Position numbers and translations under genes: made by a program | Notes under the pieces: generated by a model | The model's database searches: none | Seen by the model: the letters and a program-made list of their open reading frames with translations, nothing else | What the model was told of the DNA's origin: nothing | Shown: piece by piece, positions 17,626 through 26,966 of the stretch | How positions within the stretch are numbered: the first letter of the stretch is position 1 | Layout of the letters: every line of letters begins with the position of its first letter | From: Acidobacteriota bacterium | GTDB lineage: Bacteria; Acidobacteriota; Blastocatellia; Pyrinomonadales; Pyrinomonadaceae | Direction of reading: 5' to 3' | Assembly: GCA_020199775.1 (NCBI GenBank) | Contig: JAIVJZ010000041.1 | Span: forward strand, 310,001-374,000 | DNA length: 64,000 bases

Positions 17626-18989
17626 GCTTCCGTCACCTCGACGCGGGCTTCGATCTCCGTCTTCGGGATCAGCGCAGGCCAGTAGGCGACGATCTCTTCG
17701 ACCTTCGGGCGGCCGCCGGCGAAGCCCGTCACGCCCGGCGGCCCCGTCAGGATGAGCGGCGCGATCTCTTTCGTGAAGCGTTCGACCGACGCGCGATCCG
17801 CGCCGCGTACGCCGACGCGCAGTTGCACTTCGGGCAGGTCGGCCGACGGCTCACCGGCCAGCCGCCCGTGCGTCGCGTTCGCGCCGACGAACTCCGTCAG
17901 GATTTGATCGAAGCGCAGGCCGAGACGTTCGAGCCGCGCGCGCAAAATCCCGTCGGCCGCACGCGCCTTCGCGTAAGCGTCGGGCCACGAATAGACGAGC
18001 GTGCCGACGGCCTTGTAGCCCGCCGAATAACTGATCGAGACTTTCAAAAACTCCGTCGCCGGTCGCCCCTTGATGCCGTGGACGCGCACGCGGTTTCGCC
18101 CCGCGTCCACGAGCCGGATCGAAGTGAAGTCCGCGACGCAGTCGGGCGTAATGTACTCGTGCGGGTCGCCCATCTCGTAAACGAGTTGTTCCTTGATGGA
18201 AGGGATCGAGACGATGCCGCCCGTGCCTTCGTGCTTCGTGACGACGAACGTGCCGTCGGGCGCGGCCTCGACGATGGGGAAGCCGACGTTCGCCAGATCG
18301 GGGATCGACTGCCAATCGTACTGGCAGTTGCCGCCCGACGCCTGCGCGCCGCATTCGATGATGTGCCCCGCGATGGTTCCGGCCGAGAGCCTGTCCCAAT
18401 CGTCCGCGCGCCAGCCGAACTCGTGTATGACGGGGGCGAGCGTCAGCCCCGTGTCGGTCGCGCGCCCGGTGATGACGACCTGCGCCCCGCCGTTTAAAGC
18501 CTCGACCATCGGCCACGCGCCGAGATAGACGTTCGCGCTCTGAATCGCGTCGCGCACCTGCGAGAGCGGTTCGCCCGTGTCCATGTTGCGCAGTTCGATG
18601 CCGCGAGACAGAAATTCGTCGAGCCGCCCCATGATGTCGTCGCCCGTCACCGTGCCGATGCGCAGGCGACCGCCGAGGCCGAGAGAGCGCGCTACGTCGC
18701 GGACGGCCTCGGCGCAGCCCACGGGGTTCACGCCCCCCGCGTTGGCCGTCACGCGGATATTTTTCGCCACGCAGTCGGGCAGAATCTCGCGCATCAGCGG
18801 CACGAAGTCGCGCGCGTAACCGGCGCGCGGGTCGCGCGCGCGCTGCTTCTGCATGATGGACATCGTGACCTCGGCCAGATAGTCGAGCATCAAATAATCT
18901 ATCTGCCCGCCTCTGACCTGCTGCACGGGCGCGTCGAGCATATCGCCCCAGAAGCCCTGCCCGCTCGCGATGCGAATCTTCTCTTTCAT
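17622..18989 (-). CDS. AtuA family protein, DUF1446 domain
   Basis: A 455-aa acyclic-terpene-utilisation AtuA family protein, large N-terminal domain only. Characteristic stretches are [49 protein letters not shown] and [23 protein letters not shown]. The reaction is unknown; family members sit in operons for citronellol/geraniol or leucine breakdown. Its stop overlaps the Nudix start, and the ferredoxin-fold partner domain is encoded downstream (16663-17010). Together the two would rebuild a full-length AtuA. Confidence 0.88.
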   Translation of the reverse strand: MKEKIRIASGQGFWGDMLDAPVQQVRGGQIDYLMLDYLAEVTMSIMQKQRARDPRAGYARDFVPLMREILPDCVAKNIRVTANAGGVNPVGCAEAVRDVARSLGLGGRLRIGTVTGDDIMGRLDEFLSRGIELRNMDTGEPLSQVRDAIQSANVYLGAWPMVEALNGGAQVVITGRATDTGLTLAPVIHEFGWRADDWDRLSAGTIAGHIIECGAQASGGNCQYDWQSIPDLANVGFPIVEAAPDGTFVVTKHEGTGGIVSIPSIKEQLVYEMGDPHEYITPDCVADFTSIRLVDAGRNRVRVHGIKGRPATEFLKVSISYSAGYKAVGTLVYSWPDAYAKARAADGILRARLERLGLRFDQILTEFVGANATHGRLAGEPSADLPEVQLRVGVRGADRASVERFTKEIAPLILTGPPGVTGFAGGRPKVEEIVAYWPALIPKTEIEARVEVTEA

Positions 18990-19003
18990 CTTTGATCCAA
19001 AAA

Positions 19004-19088
19004 GGTTTCAGGTTTCAGGTTTCAGGTTTCAGGACTGAGGTTCTTCCGTTCTTTAACTTGAAACCTGAAACTTGAAACCTGAAACTTA
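19004..19088. repeat. Heptad hairpin repeat 5 (TTTCAGG type)
   Basis: Four TTTCAGG units, a spacer of about 30 bp, then ACTTGAA/ACCTGAA units. It belongs to the same heptad family as the elements at 643, 31781 and 57856, and is followed directly by a different element. Confidence 0.9.
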
Positions 19089-19095
19089 CTCTGCG

Positions 19096-19177
19096 GCGAA
19101 AAGTAAAAAGGTAAAAGTGAAAGCAAGAAGCAGTTCTCGCCTTTTGCCTTTTACCTTTTCGCTTTCGCCTGACTTTT
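19096..19177. repeat. Heptad hairpin repeat 6 (AAAAGGT/ACCTTTT type)
   Basis: Units around AAAAGTA, AAAAGGT, AAAAGTG, AAAGCAA, then inverse units GCCTTTT, GCCTTTT, ACCTTTT, CGCTTTC. It is placed back to back with the preceding TTTCAGG-type element, so two families sit in one junction. Confidence 0.8.
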
Positions 19178-19207
19178 AAACTACACGGCGCGGCCGACGC
19201 TTTTGAA

Positions 19208-19909
19208 CTACTGCGACCGACCGTTAAACGTGAACGCACGCGACTCGCCGCGCACACTCTGGATTCTCAGGTTGCGTCCCCTGTGCCACGCGCGCGTCGA
19301 GATGATGGTGGCGGGCAAGGTGTCGCCGAAGCGCATCGAGAGCGCGGTATAACCCGGCCAACTGCGCGCGCTGAGCGTGCCGCTCGCCGTCGCCGAACCG
19401 GCCGTGATCGTAAACGTGTTGGACGTGATGGTCAGCGATGCCTCGCCCGACATGCCGCCCTCCGCGTAATTGATCGTGCCCGTGTAGGTGCCGGACAGAT
19501 CGGCCACGTCGCCGAACGTGCCCATGCCGGGCATGCTGCCGCCCTGGCCGCCGCCGGACATATTCGTGTTCTGCGTCCCCGTCATGTCGGCCGACGTGTT
19601 CATGTTGCCCGATGTGTCACCCGACATATTTGCGTTCGCGTCGCTCATGTTGGCGTTCGCGTTCATCATACCGGCGGCGTTGGCGTTCCGGCGGGCGCGA
19701 CGGCGCGCGCGGCGTGCTTGACGACGCACCCGGCGGCGGCCTCTGCGTCTGCTCATGCTGCCGGTGTTCGTATTCTCCTGCATCATCGTGTCGCCGGTCG
19801 AGCCGCTGTTGGCGTTCTGCGCCGATGCGGGCAAATCCGCGCCGACGAAAACAGCCGCGACGAACAGGACTAAGAGACAGATCATTTTGCCTGTAATGTT
19901 TCTCTTCAT
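19208..19909 (-). CDS. Exported low-complexity protein with arginine-rich block
   Basis: A 233-aa product. A signal peptide (residues about 1-31, ending LPASAQN) is followed by an Asn/Thr/Met-rich stretch, then a very basic block (SRRRGRRRVRRQARRARRRA, about 60-80), then Asn-Ala-Met repeats. A probable small beta domain forms the C terminus (DLSGTYTGTINYAEGGMSGE to RAFTFNGRSQ). No family is recognised. The Arg block could bind nucleic acid or acidic polymers in the envelope. The start at 19909 is chosen over 19945 because it begins the signal peptide and follows GGTGAG. Confidence 0.65.
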   Translation of the reverse strand: MKRNITGKMICLLVLFVAAVFVGADLPASAQNANSGSTGDTMMQENTNTGSMSRRRGRRRVRRQARRARRRARRNANAAGMMNANANMSDANANMSGDTSGNMNTSADMTGTQNTNMSGGGQGGSMPGMGTFGDVADLSGTYTGTINYAEGGMSGEASLTITSNTFTITAGSATASGTLSARSWPGYTALSMRFGDTLPATIISTRAWHRGRNLRIQSVRGESRAFTFNGRSQ

Positions 19910-20281
19910 AGTGATCTCACCCTCCGTTGGTATATCGCGTCGCACCTCACAGGCCGACGGCTAAGCGTTTTCGTAAGACGCCAGTGCGACCAATCCCCTC
20001 CCCGCGCTCGACTTAATTCCCGTCTTCGACCGACGCCGGAACTTCGCCGTCGAACTGCTTGCTGATCGATGCCCGCACGCGTCGCGCGTTGGTCGCTTGA
20101 CGCCTTTCGCGCGCTCCGGGAAGTCGCACAAGCCGCCCTGCTGCACCTTCCCGGCCGATGCGAGCGAGGGGCGAAAAACTGTTCCGGTTAAGCTGCTAAC
20201 TTTGCACGTAGTTTCTCACAAGATGAAAACTGTTGCACGGAAAATCGTGCGCCCTCATCCGAACACACGGAACTCTTTTCT
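19910..20281. other. Gene-free stretch between exported protein and carboxyltransferase
   Basis: No supported coding sequence, RNA gene or repeat was seen. It should contain the minus-strand promoter of the exported protein. Confidence 0.4.
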
Positions 20282-21943
<1,662 letters not shown>

Positions 21944-22124
21944 CTTGACACGTGGCCGCACGAGCGTCGGGCGTCCGGCGGGCACAACCCTGCGACCTTC
22001 GTTCGCTGCTTAAATTTTATCGCCAAAGATGCCTCAACATAACATAGGAGCGCGACGCGAGACAACGCGCCCGTTATGCGCGGCGACGGGCGGCGGCGGG
22101 CGGCGGAGGCGGGATTTTCGCGCT

Positions 22125-23480
22125 TTACGGTGTGCCCATAACCCTTTTCAATAACGCTCTCACGTCGGCCTTCTCCGGCACGCCTTCGAGGATGCAGACG
22201 CGCGCGCCCTGTCGTTCCATGACGATCAGGCCCTCGCCCGTCGTGCGCCAGACGCGGCGCGTCTCCACCGGGACGCTGGCACGTGTGTCGGCGACGGCGG
22301 CGGCATCCTTGTAGCGACGTTCCGTGCGTTTGAGGTAGGCGTTGAAGAACTCTGCGGCGTCCTGTTCGGTGTCCCAAGCCGTGAGTTGGGCGAGCAAGAC
22401 CTGACGCTTCGCACGATTTTCGTAGAGCGCGAAGCGGTCGCCGCCCCAGCCCGCGACGGCCTCCCGCGACTCTTTCTCCGCGCGTAAGTATTCGTCGAGG
22501 ATTTGGAAATAGCTCCACTCGCCGTTCACGTCGTAGTCGAGCCGCGCCCAACCTTTGCCGAGCAGCCCGGCAATGTCGGGCAAGTTGATCTTAACGGGCG
22601 CGTCGCGCGCGAAATATTTTTCGGCGTGCAGGATTTGTTCGGTTGACTGCGGCAAATTTTTGAAGGCTTCGGAGACGAGCGGCCAGCCGCCGCGCCGGTA
22701 AACCTGTGATGTCCACTCCATGCCCTGCTTGTAGGGAAACAGGAGCGACTCGCGCAAGACGCGCGGGGCGCGCTCGATCTTTTCCGTCGCGCTGCCCGCC
22801 GCGCCCATCGATTTCATCATCGCGGCGACGCGCTTCAAATCGCGCATCACGTAGAAAGTCATCACGAGCGTCGCGTCGCCTTCGACGAGGGCGTGCGCGG
22901 CGAGTTCGGCGTCGGAGTCGCCCTTGGGCCAATCCGCGAAGCGGCGCAGGTTGAAGTGCTGATCCTGTAGTGCATGCGTTAGTTCGTGCGCGATGACGGG
23001 CTGCTGGCCGTCGAGTTCAATCCAGTCGGCGAGGTAAAACTCCTGCGTCTTCGGGTCGTAGTAGCCCGCCACCTGTTCGGTGAGCAGTTCGATCAGGAAG
23101 GATCGCATCGCGAAGCCGGCGGGCACCAGCCCCAACTTCTTGAGCGCGAGTTCGCTCGCGTGCAGTTCGGCGGGCGTCGTCTGCTCGTCGAGGTTGCGCA
23201 CCAGCATGCGCTCGATCTCGGCGCGCGACTGCGCCCCGCTCTTGACCGCGCGGAGCACTTCGAGTTGCCTGATCTCGCCCGTCTCTTTTAAGACTTCGGT
23301 GGTCGCCGCCGCCACGCTCGCGCTGCGGGGGTTGACTGTCGCCACGGGCGGCCTTTGCGGCGCGGCGATCTGCGCCGACGAGCGCGGCGCGCCCGCCGGC
23401 CACAGACCAGTTGCACACGCAAACGCGACGACGAGGGTGATGGTCGCGCGCCGCCAACCGCACTTGATTCTCTTTGACAT
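22125..23480 (-). CDS. Secreted HExxH metallopeptidase-like protein
   Basis: A 451-aa protein with a signal peptide (about 1-38). The centre holds VIAHELTHALQDQHF, an HExxH zinc site followed by the pattern seen in a family of uncharacterised bacterial metallopeptidases. An Asp/Glu-rich segment with SDAELAAHALVEGDAT follows and probably gives the third zinc ligand (Glu). The remainder has no known domain. AAAGG lies 6 bp upstream of the chosen ATG; an upstream start at 23522 is less likely. It is divergent to the thioesterase gene and shares a 94-bp promoter region with it. Confidence 0.75.
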   Translation of the reverse strand: MSKRIKCGWRRATITLVVAFACATGLWPAGAPRSSAQIAAPQRPPVATVNPRSASVAAATTEVLKETGEIRQLEVLRAVKSGAQSRAEIERMLVRNLDEQTTPAELHASELALKKLGLVPAGFAMRSFLIELLTEQVAGYYDPKTQEFYLADWIELDGQQPVIAHELTHALQDQHFNLRRFADWPKGDSDAELAAHALVEGDATLVMTFYVMRDLKRVAAMMKSMGAAGSATEKIERAPRVLRESLLFPYKQGMEWTSQVYRRGGWPLVSEAFKNLPQSTEQILHAEKYFARDAPVKINLPDIAGLLGKGWARLDYDVNGEWSYFQILDEYLRAEKESREAVAGWGGDRFALYENRAKRQVLLAQLTAWDTEQDAAEFFNAYLKRTERRYKDAAAVADTRASVPVETRRVWRTTGEGLIVMERQGARVCILEGVPEKADVRALLKRVMGTP

Positions 23481-23574
23481 CTCGAACCTTTCGCTTTTAT
23501 AGTCCGCAGACACACGGCTCATTTCGGTAGTGTAGATGGCTCTCCGGCAGAGGGCAATCGAACGGGAGGCTTTT

Positions 23575-24084
23575 ATGATGGCAGAAACTGCGATGGACGA
23601 TCCTTTGTTCGACGTGTGGCACGAGACGGACGTGCGCGTGCGCTACGCGGAGACCGACAGGATGGGCGTCGTCTATCACGCCAACTATCTCGTCTGGTTT
23701 GAAATCGGTCGCACCGAATTCTGCCGGGCGCGCGGTTTCGCCTACCGCGAGATGGAAGAAAACTCCGACGCCTTCCTCGTCGTCGCCGAAAGCTACTGCC
23801 GCTACAAAGCCCCGGCCTTCTACGACGACGAACTGATCGTGCGCACGCACATCACCGAACTGCGCCGCCGCTCCGTCCGCTTCGGCTATGAAATCCTGCG
23901 CGCCTCGGACGGGCTGATCATCGCCGAAGGCGAGACCGGCCACGTCGTCACGGACGGCAACGGGCGCGTCAAATCAATGCCCGAACACTACCGCGACCTG
24001 CTCTCCGCCGTCCCCGAAGAAGACATCCACTCGTCGCAACTCCCGCAACGCATCGAACCCGTCCCCGAAAACAGCGCGCCTTGA
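23575..24084 (+). CDS. Acyl-CoA thioesterase, YbgC/4-hydroxybenzoyl-CoA type
   Basis: A 169-aa single hotdog-fold thioesterase. VRYAETDRMGVVYHANYLVWFE contains the family's YAETDxMGxVYHxNYxxW signature, including the catalytic Asp region. SYCRYKAPAFYDDELIVRT and a C-terminal VTDGNGRVKSMP segment also fit. It hydrolyses acyl-CoA or acyl-ACP; the substrate is unknown. The ATG at 23575 has GGGAGG 5 bp upstream. It is a single-gene unit ending at a bidirectional terminator. Confidence 0.88.
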   Translation: MMAETAMDDPLFDVWHETDVRVRYAETDRMGVVYHANYLVWFEIGRTEFCRARGFAYREMEENSDAFLVVAESYCRYKAPAFYDDELIVRTHITELRRRSVRFGYEILRASDGLIIAEGETGHVVTDGNGRVKSMPEHYRDLLSAVPEEDIHSSQLPQRIEPVPENSAP

Positions 24085-24111
24085 ACGGCGTGGATGCGTG
24101 TGCATGATGTA

Positions 24112-24152
24112 AAAAGCGTAGCCGCTCAACTAACTTGAGCGGCTACGCTTTT
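24112..24152. terminator. Bidirectional terminator between convergent genes
   Basis: An 18-bp perfect stem (AAAAGCGTAGCCGCTCAA with its complement at 24135-24152) closes a 5-nt loop and has A/T runs on both flanks. Confidence 0.92.
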
Positions 24153-24222
24153 CAACTTGCACGCGCAGGCTGCTCGACACACGCGCGCGTGCGTTCGTTA
24201 CTCGTCGCTTGCGCGCGCTCGA

Positions 24223-24813
24223 TTACTTGACGCCGAACTTGCCGCTCATCAAGGTCGTGCCCCAGTGGATTTTGACTTCGCCGTCGCCGCCCGCGTCCGA
24301 CAGATTGATCGTCAACATCTCGGCGGAGTCCGTCGCCTTCTCAAGTTTCAAGGGCAACTCGGCCACGTAACCCTCTTTCAGCGCGGGCGCGCCCCACACG
24401 CCCGTCTTCGGGTGAAAGGCGAGCGTCCACGCGTCGTCGCCCGTGCGACGCACCCAGAGCGAATACTTGCCGGCCTTCAGTTCCTTGCCGCCGACCGTGA
24501 GGTCGGCTTCGGTCGTGATCTCCGTCGCCTGATTCATGCCGACGCGCCAGACCATGCCGACCGGGGCTTGCGCCAACAAGTCGCGGCCTTTCATGCTGGG
24601 GCGTCCGTAGTTGATGGAAATCTTTTTGCCTTTCACGGTCGTAGACGCATCGGCGCGCTCGGGTGCGGCCTTCTGCGCCTGCGGCGTGGCCGCGCCGGAC
24701 GCAGGTGTCGCGGGCGTGGCCGGTGTGGCGGGCGTCGTGGCGGAGTTTTGCGCCTGCGAGGCGCACGCGCATGAGAGCAACAACAGCAGCGGTAAAAGTG
24801 TGCGGGTCTTCAT
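24223..24813 (-). CDS. DUF2911 family lipoprotein or exported protein
   Basis: A 196-aa product. The N terminus is a signal peptide with a possible lipobox (LLLLS-Cys near residue 15), followed by a Thr/Pro/Ala linker. The DUF2911 domain follows: ISINYGRPSMKGRDL, GMVWRVGMNQATEIT, LKAGKYSLWV and WGAPALKEGYVAELP. DUF2911 proteins are widespread exported proteins in Bacteroidota and Acidobacteriota with no known function. It has its own terminator. Confidence 0.85.
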   Translation of the reverse strand: MKTRTLLPLLLLLSCACASQAQNSATTPATPATPATPASGAATPQAQKAAPERADASTTVKGKKISINYGRPSMKGRDLLAQAPVGMVWRVGMNQATEITTEADLTVGGKELKAGKYSLWVRRTGDDAWTLAFHPKTGVWGAPALKEGYVAELPLKLEKATDSAEMLTINLSDAGGDGEVKIHWGTTLMSGKFGVK

Positions 24814-24918
24814 CTGAAATCCTCCGGAACTAAATCTGTGTGATGTCGGAAACTTTGCCGCCGATTATAACCGGGGCGGGAGGCGAATGTCTTATCGAAA
24901 CGAGGGGCACAGGAGGTC

Positions 24919-25701
24919 TCAAGATTCGTGTGGCAGCGAGAGGCGAGAGATTTCGCGCGCCCGCCCGGTTTCGTCGTCAACGTCTATGACGGCGGCACAA
25001 ATGCGGACGCTGCCCACGGAATGCTCTGCGCGCCGGTGCGTGACGGAGGTGAAGCGCGCGATCACGTCGTCTTTGTCCATGCCGATGACGCCCGCGTAAC
25101 TGCCCGTCATGCCGATGTCCGAGAGGAAGGCCGTCCCGCCGGGCAGGATGCGCTCGTCGGCCGTCTGGACGTGCGTGTGCGTGCCGACGACGGCCGAGAC
25201 GCGCCCGTCCAGAAACCACCCCATCGCGCTCTTCTCCGAAGTCGCCTCGGCGTGCATGTCCACGAGGCGCACGCGCACGTCCGCCGGGATTGAATTGACC
25301 AACTCGTTCGCGACGCGAAACGGATCGTCCGCCGTGCCCATAAAGACGCGCCCGATCAGGTTGACGACGGCGACGCCGACGCCCCGCGCTTCGCCGACCC
25401 AGAGCCCCGCGCCCGGCGTGCCCGGCGGGTAGTTGGCGGGGCGCAGCAGCCGCCCGTTGCGTTCGATGTAAGGGATCACGTCGCGCTTGTCGAAGATGTG
25501 ATTACCGGAGGTCATCACGTCGATGCCGCTCTGGAAGAGTTGGTCGGCGAGGGTCGGGGTGATGGAGAAACCGCCCGCGACGTTTTCGGCGTTCATCACG
25601 GCGAGGTCGATCCGGTGCTGTTCGCGCAAGTCCTGAATGCGCTCAAGGAGCGCCACGCGCCCCGGCTTCGCCACCACGTCACCGATCATCAAGACTCTCA
25701 T
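24919..25701 (-). CDS. ymdB: YmdB family metallophosphoesterase
   Basis: A 260-aa protein of the YmdB/TIGR00282 family, 2',3'-cyclic nucleotide phosphodiesterases with a calcineurin-like dimetal centre. Visible metal motifs: MIGDVVAKPG (GDxxG), NAENVAGG (N-E), TSGNHIFDK (GNHxxD), VDMHAEATSEK, and VVGTHTHVQTADE (GTHTHVQT), the family hallmark. The start at MRVLMIGDVV is typical; two upstream in-frame codons lack support. It follows the 6S RNA and a heptad repeat. Confidence 0.93.
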   Translation of the reverse strand: MRVLMIGDVVAKPGRVALLERIQDLREQHRIDLAVMNAENVAGGFSITPTLADQLFQSGIDVMTSGNHIFDKRDVIPYIERNGRLLRPANYPPGTPGAGLWVGEARGVGVAVVNLIGRVFMGTADDPFRVANELVNSIPADVRVRLVDMHAEATSEKSAMGWFLDGRVSAVVGTHTHVQTADERILPGGTAFLSDIGMTGSYAGVIGMDKDDVIARFTSVTHRRAEHSVGSVRICAAVIDVDDETGRAREISRLSLPHES

Positions 25702-25730
25702 CCGTTGTTGTCGTGCGCCTCTCAAAAGAG

Positions 25731-25804
25731 TAAATCGTGAATCGTCAATCGTAAATAGACTAAAACAATTTTCATCTATTTACGATTGACGATTCACGAT
25801 TTAC
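25731..25804. repeat. Heptad hairpin repeat 7 (AATCGTG type)
   Basis: Units TAAATCG, TGAATCG, TCAATCG, TAAATAG, a 16-bp spacer, then CTATTTA, CGATTGA, CGATTCA, CGATTTA. The arms are nearly perfect complements. It begins about 2 bp beyond the 3' end of the 6S-like RNA. Confidence 0.92.
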
Positions 25805-25805
25805 A

Positions 25806-26026
25806 AAAGGATGGCAGAGGGATATCCGCGAAGCCGCTCCGAAGCCGTAATTGAACCTGCACTCAACAGGTGGGTGTCCTTTTGTGAGCCGCGGCCTTTG
25901 GCAGTTCCTTAACGATGAAGGAATGCACTGGCTATCAGAGCGGCGTCGGACTCCCTTATCAACGGCATTGGCTCAACATGGGAAATCGGTGACGAACCAC
26001 GCAGAAGACTTCCCTCAGCCAACTCG
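25806..26026 (-). ncRNA. ssrS: Probable 6S RNA
   Basis: About 220 nt on the minus strand directly downstream of zapA, the classic 6S RNA neighbour. The fold has the 6S plan. A closing stem pairs GGCTGAGGGA near the 5' end with TCCCTCTGCC near the 3' end. A large central bubble has a small 3'-side hairpin (ACCTG-loop-CAGGT). A long interrupted terminal stem (GGGAGTCC, GCCGC, GCCAGTGCATTCCTT on one side) ends in a 7-nt loop. An upstream TTGACA and TATGCTAGTAT support transcription from this strand. 6S RNA binds the housekeeping RNA polymerase holoenzyme. The ends are estimates. Confidence 0.75.
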
Positions 26027-26027
26027 G

Positions 26028-26059
26028 ATACTAGCATAAATCGGCAGCCCGTTTGTCAA
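26028..26059 (-). promoter_or_regulatory. Promoter of the 6S-like RNA
   Basis: On the minus strand TTGACA (26054-26059) precedes TATGCTAGTAT (26028-26038). The exact -10 hexamer is ambiguous (spacings of 15, 17 or 20 bp). Confidence 0.6.
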
Positions 26060-26122
26060 TTTTCAAATGCTAAAAACGGGCTCTCGAAACTTGACAACCG
26101 GCGTCCGTTTTTCTCTCAAGTT

Positions 26123-26491
26123 TCAGGTGAAGGAGATGTTGCTTTGATTGGCGGTTTGCTGTTCGGCGACGGTGCGCGCCTTGAGCAGGCGGTCGAGCAG
26201 GTCGGCGCATTCGCCGCTGCGCGCGGCCAGTTGCGAGTCGGCCTGTTCGTGGAGACGCTTGAGGCGGTGGAGCTCGTCGGCGATGTGGAGCGCGGCGAGG
26301 ATCGCCACTTTGAGCGAATCGACCGTGAGCGTGCCCGAAGAGATTTCGCGCATGCGGCGGTCGACGAACTCGGCGAGTTGCGTGACGTATTCGCTGTCGC
26401 CGTCGGAGCGGATGTTGTAAATCTGGTTATAGATTTCCACGCGGATGGTGGGCGTGCCGGCGGAATCGCCTGGGCTTTTGATGGCACTCAT
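26123..26491 (-). CDS. zapA: Cell division protein ZapA
   Basis: A 122-aa ZapA homologue, a small FtsZ-ring stabiliser. The N domain (IRVEIYNQIYNIRSDGDSEY, VTQLAEFVDRRMREIS) and the C-terminal helix that forms the tetramer coiled coil (ILAALHIADELHRLKRL, then DLLDRLLKAR) are present. It lies 22 bp after the zapB-like gene and upstream of the 6S RNA, a conserved order in many bacteria. It likely belongs to the pheS-pheT-zap transcript. Confidence 0.92.
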   Translation of the reverse strand: MSAIKSPGDSAGTPTIRVEIYNQIYNIRSDGDSEYVTQLAEFVDRRMREISSGTLTVDSLKVAILAALHIADELHRLKRLHEQADSQLAARSGECADLLDRLLKARTVAEQQTANQSNISFT

Positions 26492-26513
26492 AACTTACCT
26501 GATTCTCCGCCGG

Positions 26514-26795
26514 TCATTTCCTGACGGCTTCGGCCATCTCCGGGTCGAGCACGGCGACGGCATCGAGCATCGCCTCGACCTTCATGCGGATCATGTCGCG
26601 CTCGGACAGCAGACGCTCGACTTGCGTTTCGAGCCGTTCCTTCTCGTCGAGCAGGTTGCCCAACTCGCGCCGCGTGGCGGCGACATCGCGTTCCAGTGCT
26701 TCCTTCTCCTGACGCAGCGTCTTCGTCAGTTCGATGGTGCGGTAAATCTTATCTTCGAGATGTGAAAATTTCTCCAGTCCGGTTAATCCGACCAT
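26514..26795 (-). CDS. ZapB-like coiled-coil division protein
   Basis: A 93-aa protein that is almost entirely coiled coil (LEDKIYRTIELTKTLRQEKE through RRELGNLLDEKERLETQVER to RMKVEAMLDAV). Its position just before zapA and the coil pattern suggest a ZapB-type partner of ZapA at the division site. Sequence similarity to E. coli ZapB is too low to settle by eye. GGAGAGG precedes the ATG at 26795, which decides the start. Confidence 0.75.
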   Translation of the reverse strand: MVGLTGLEKFSHLEDKIYRTIELTKTLRQEKEALERDVAATRRELGNLLDEKERLETQVERLLSERDMIRMKVEAMLDAVAVLDPEMAEAVRK

Positions 26796-26966
26796 CGCCT
26801 CTCCTTCACCACAAAACAGCAATTCAAAATTGCCGCCCGATTATGCGACTTCGTGACTCCGAGCGCAAGAGAGAAAGAGCAGAGGCTAGAGATGAGAGGC
26901 GAGAGGCCGTTGAAAATCAGTTTTGCTTTTCGATAACCTCTCGCCTCAGACCTTTGGCATCTGCTT

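Noticed and set aside
25975-26015. A cobalamin-riboswitch-like string on the plus strand
   Set aside because: Only short resemblance; no gene follows on the plus strand, while the minus strand has a promoter and a full 6S-like fold next to zapA.
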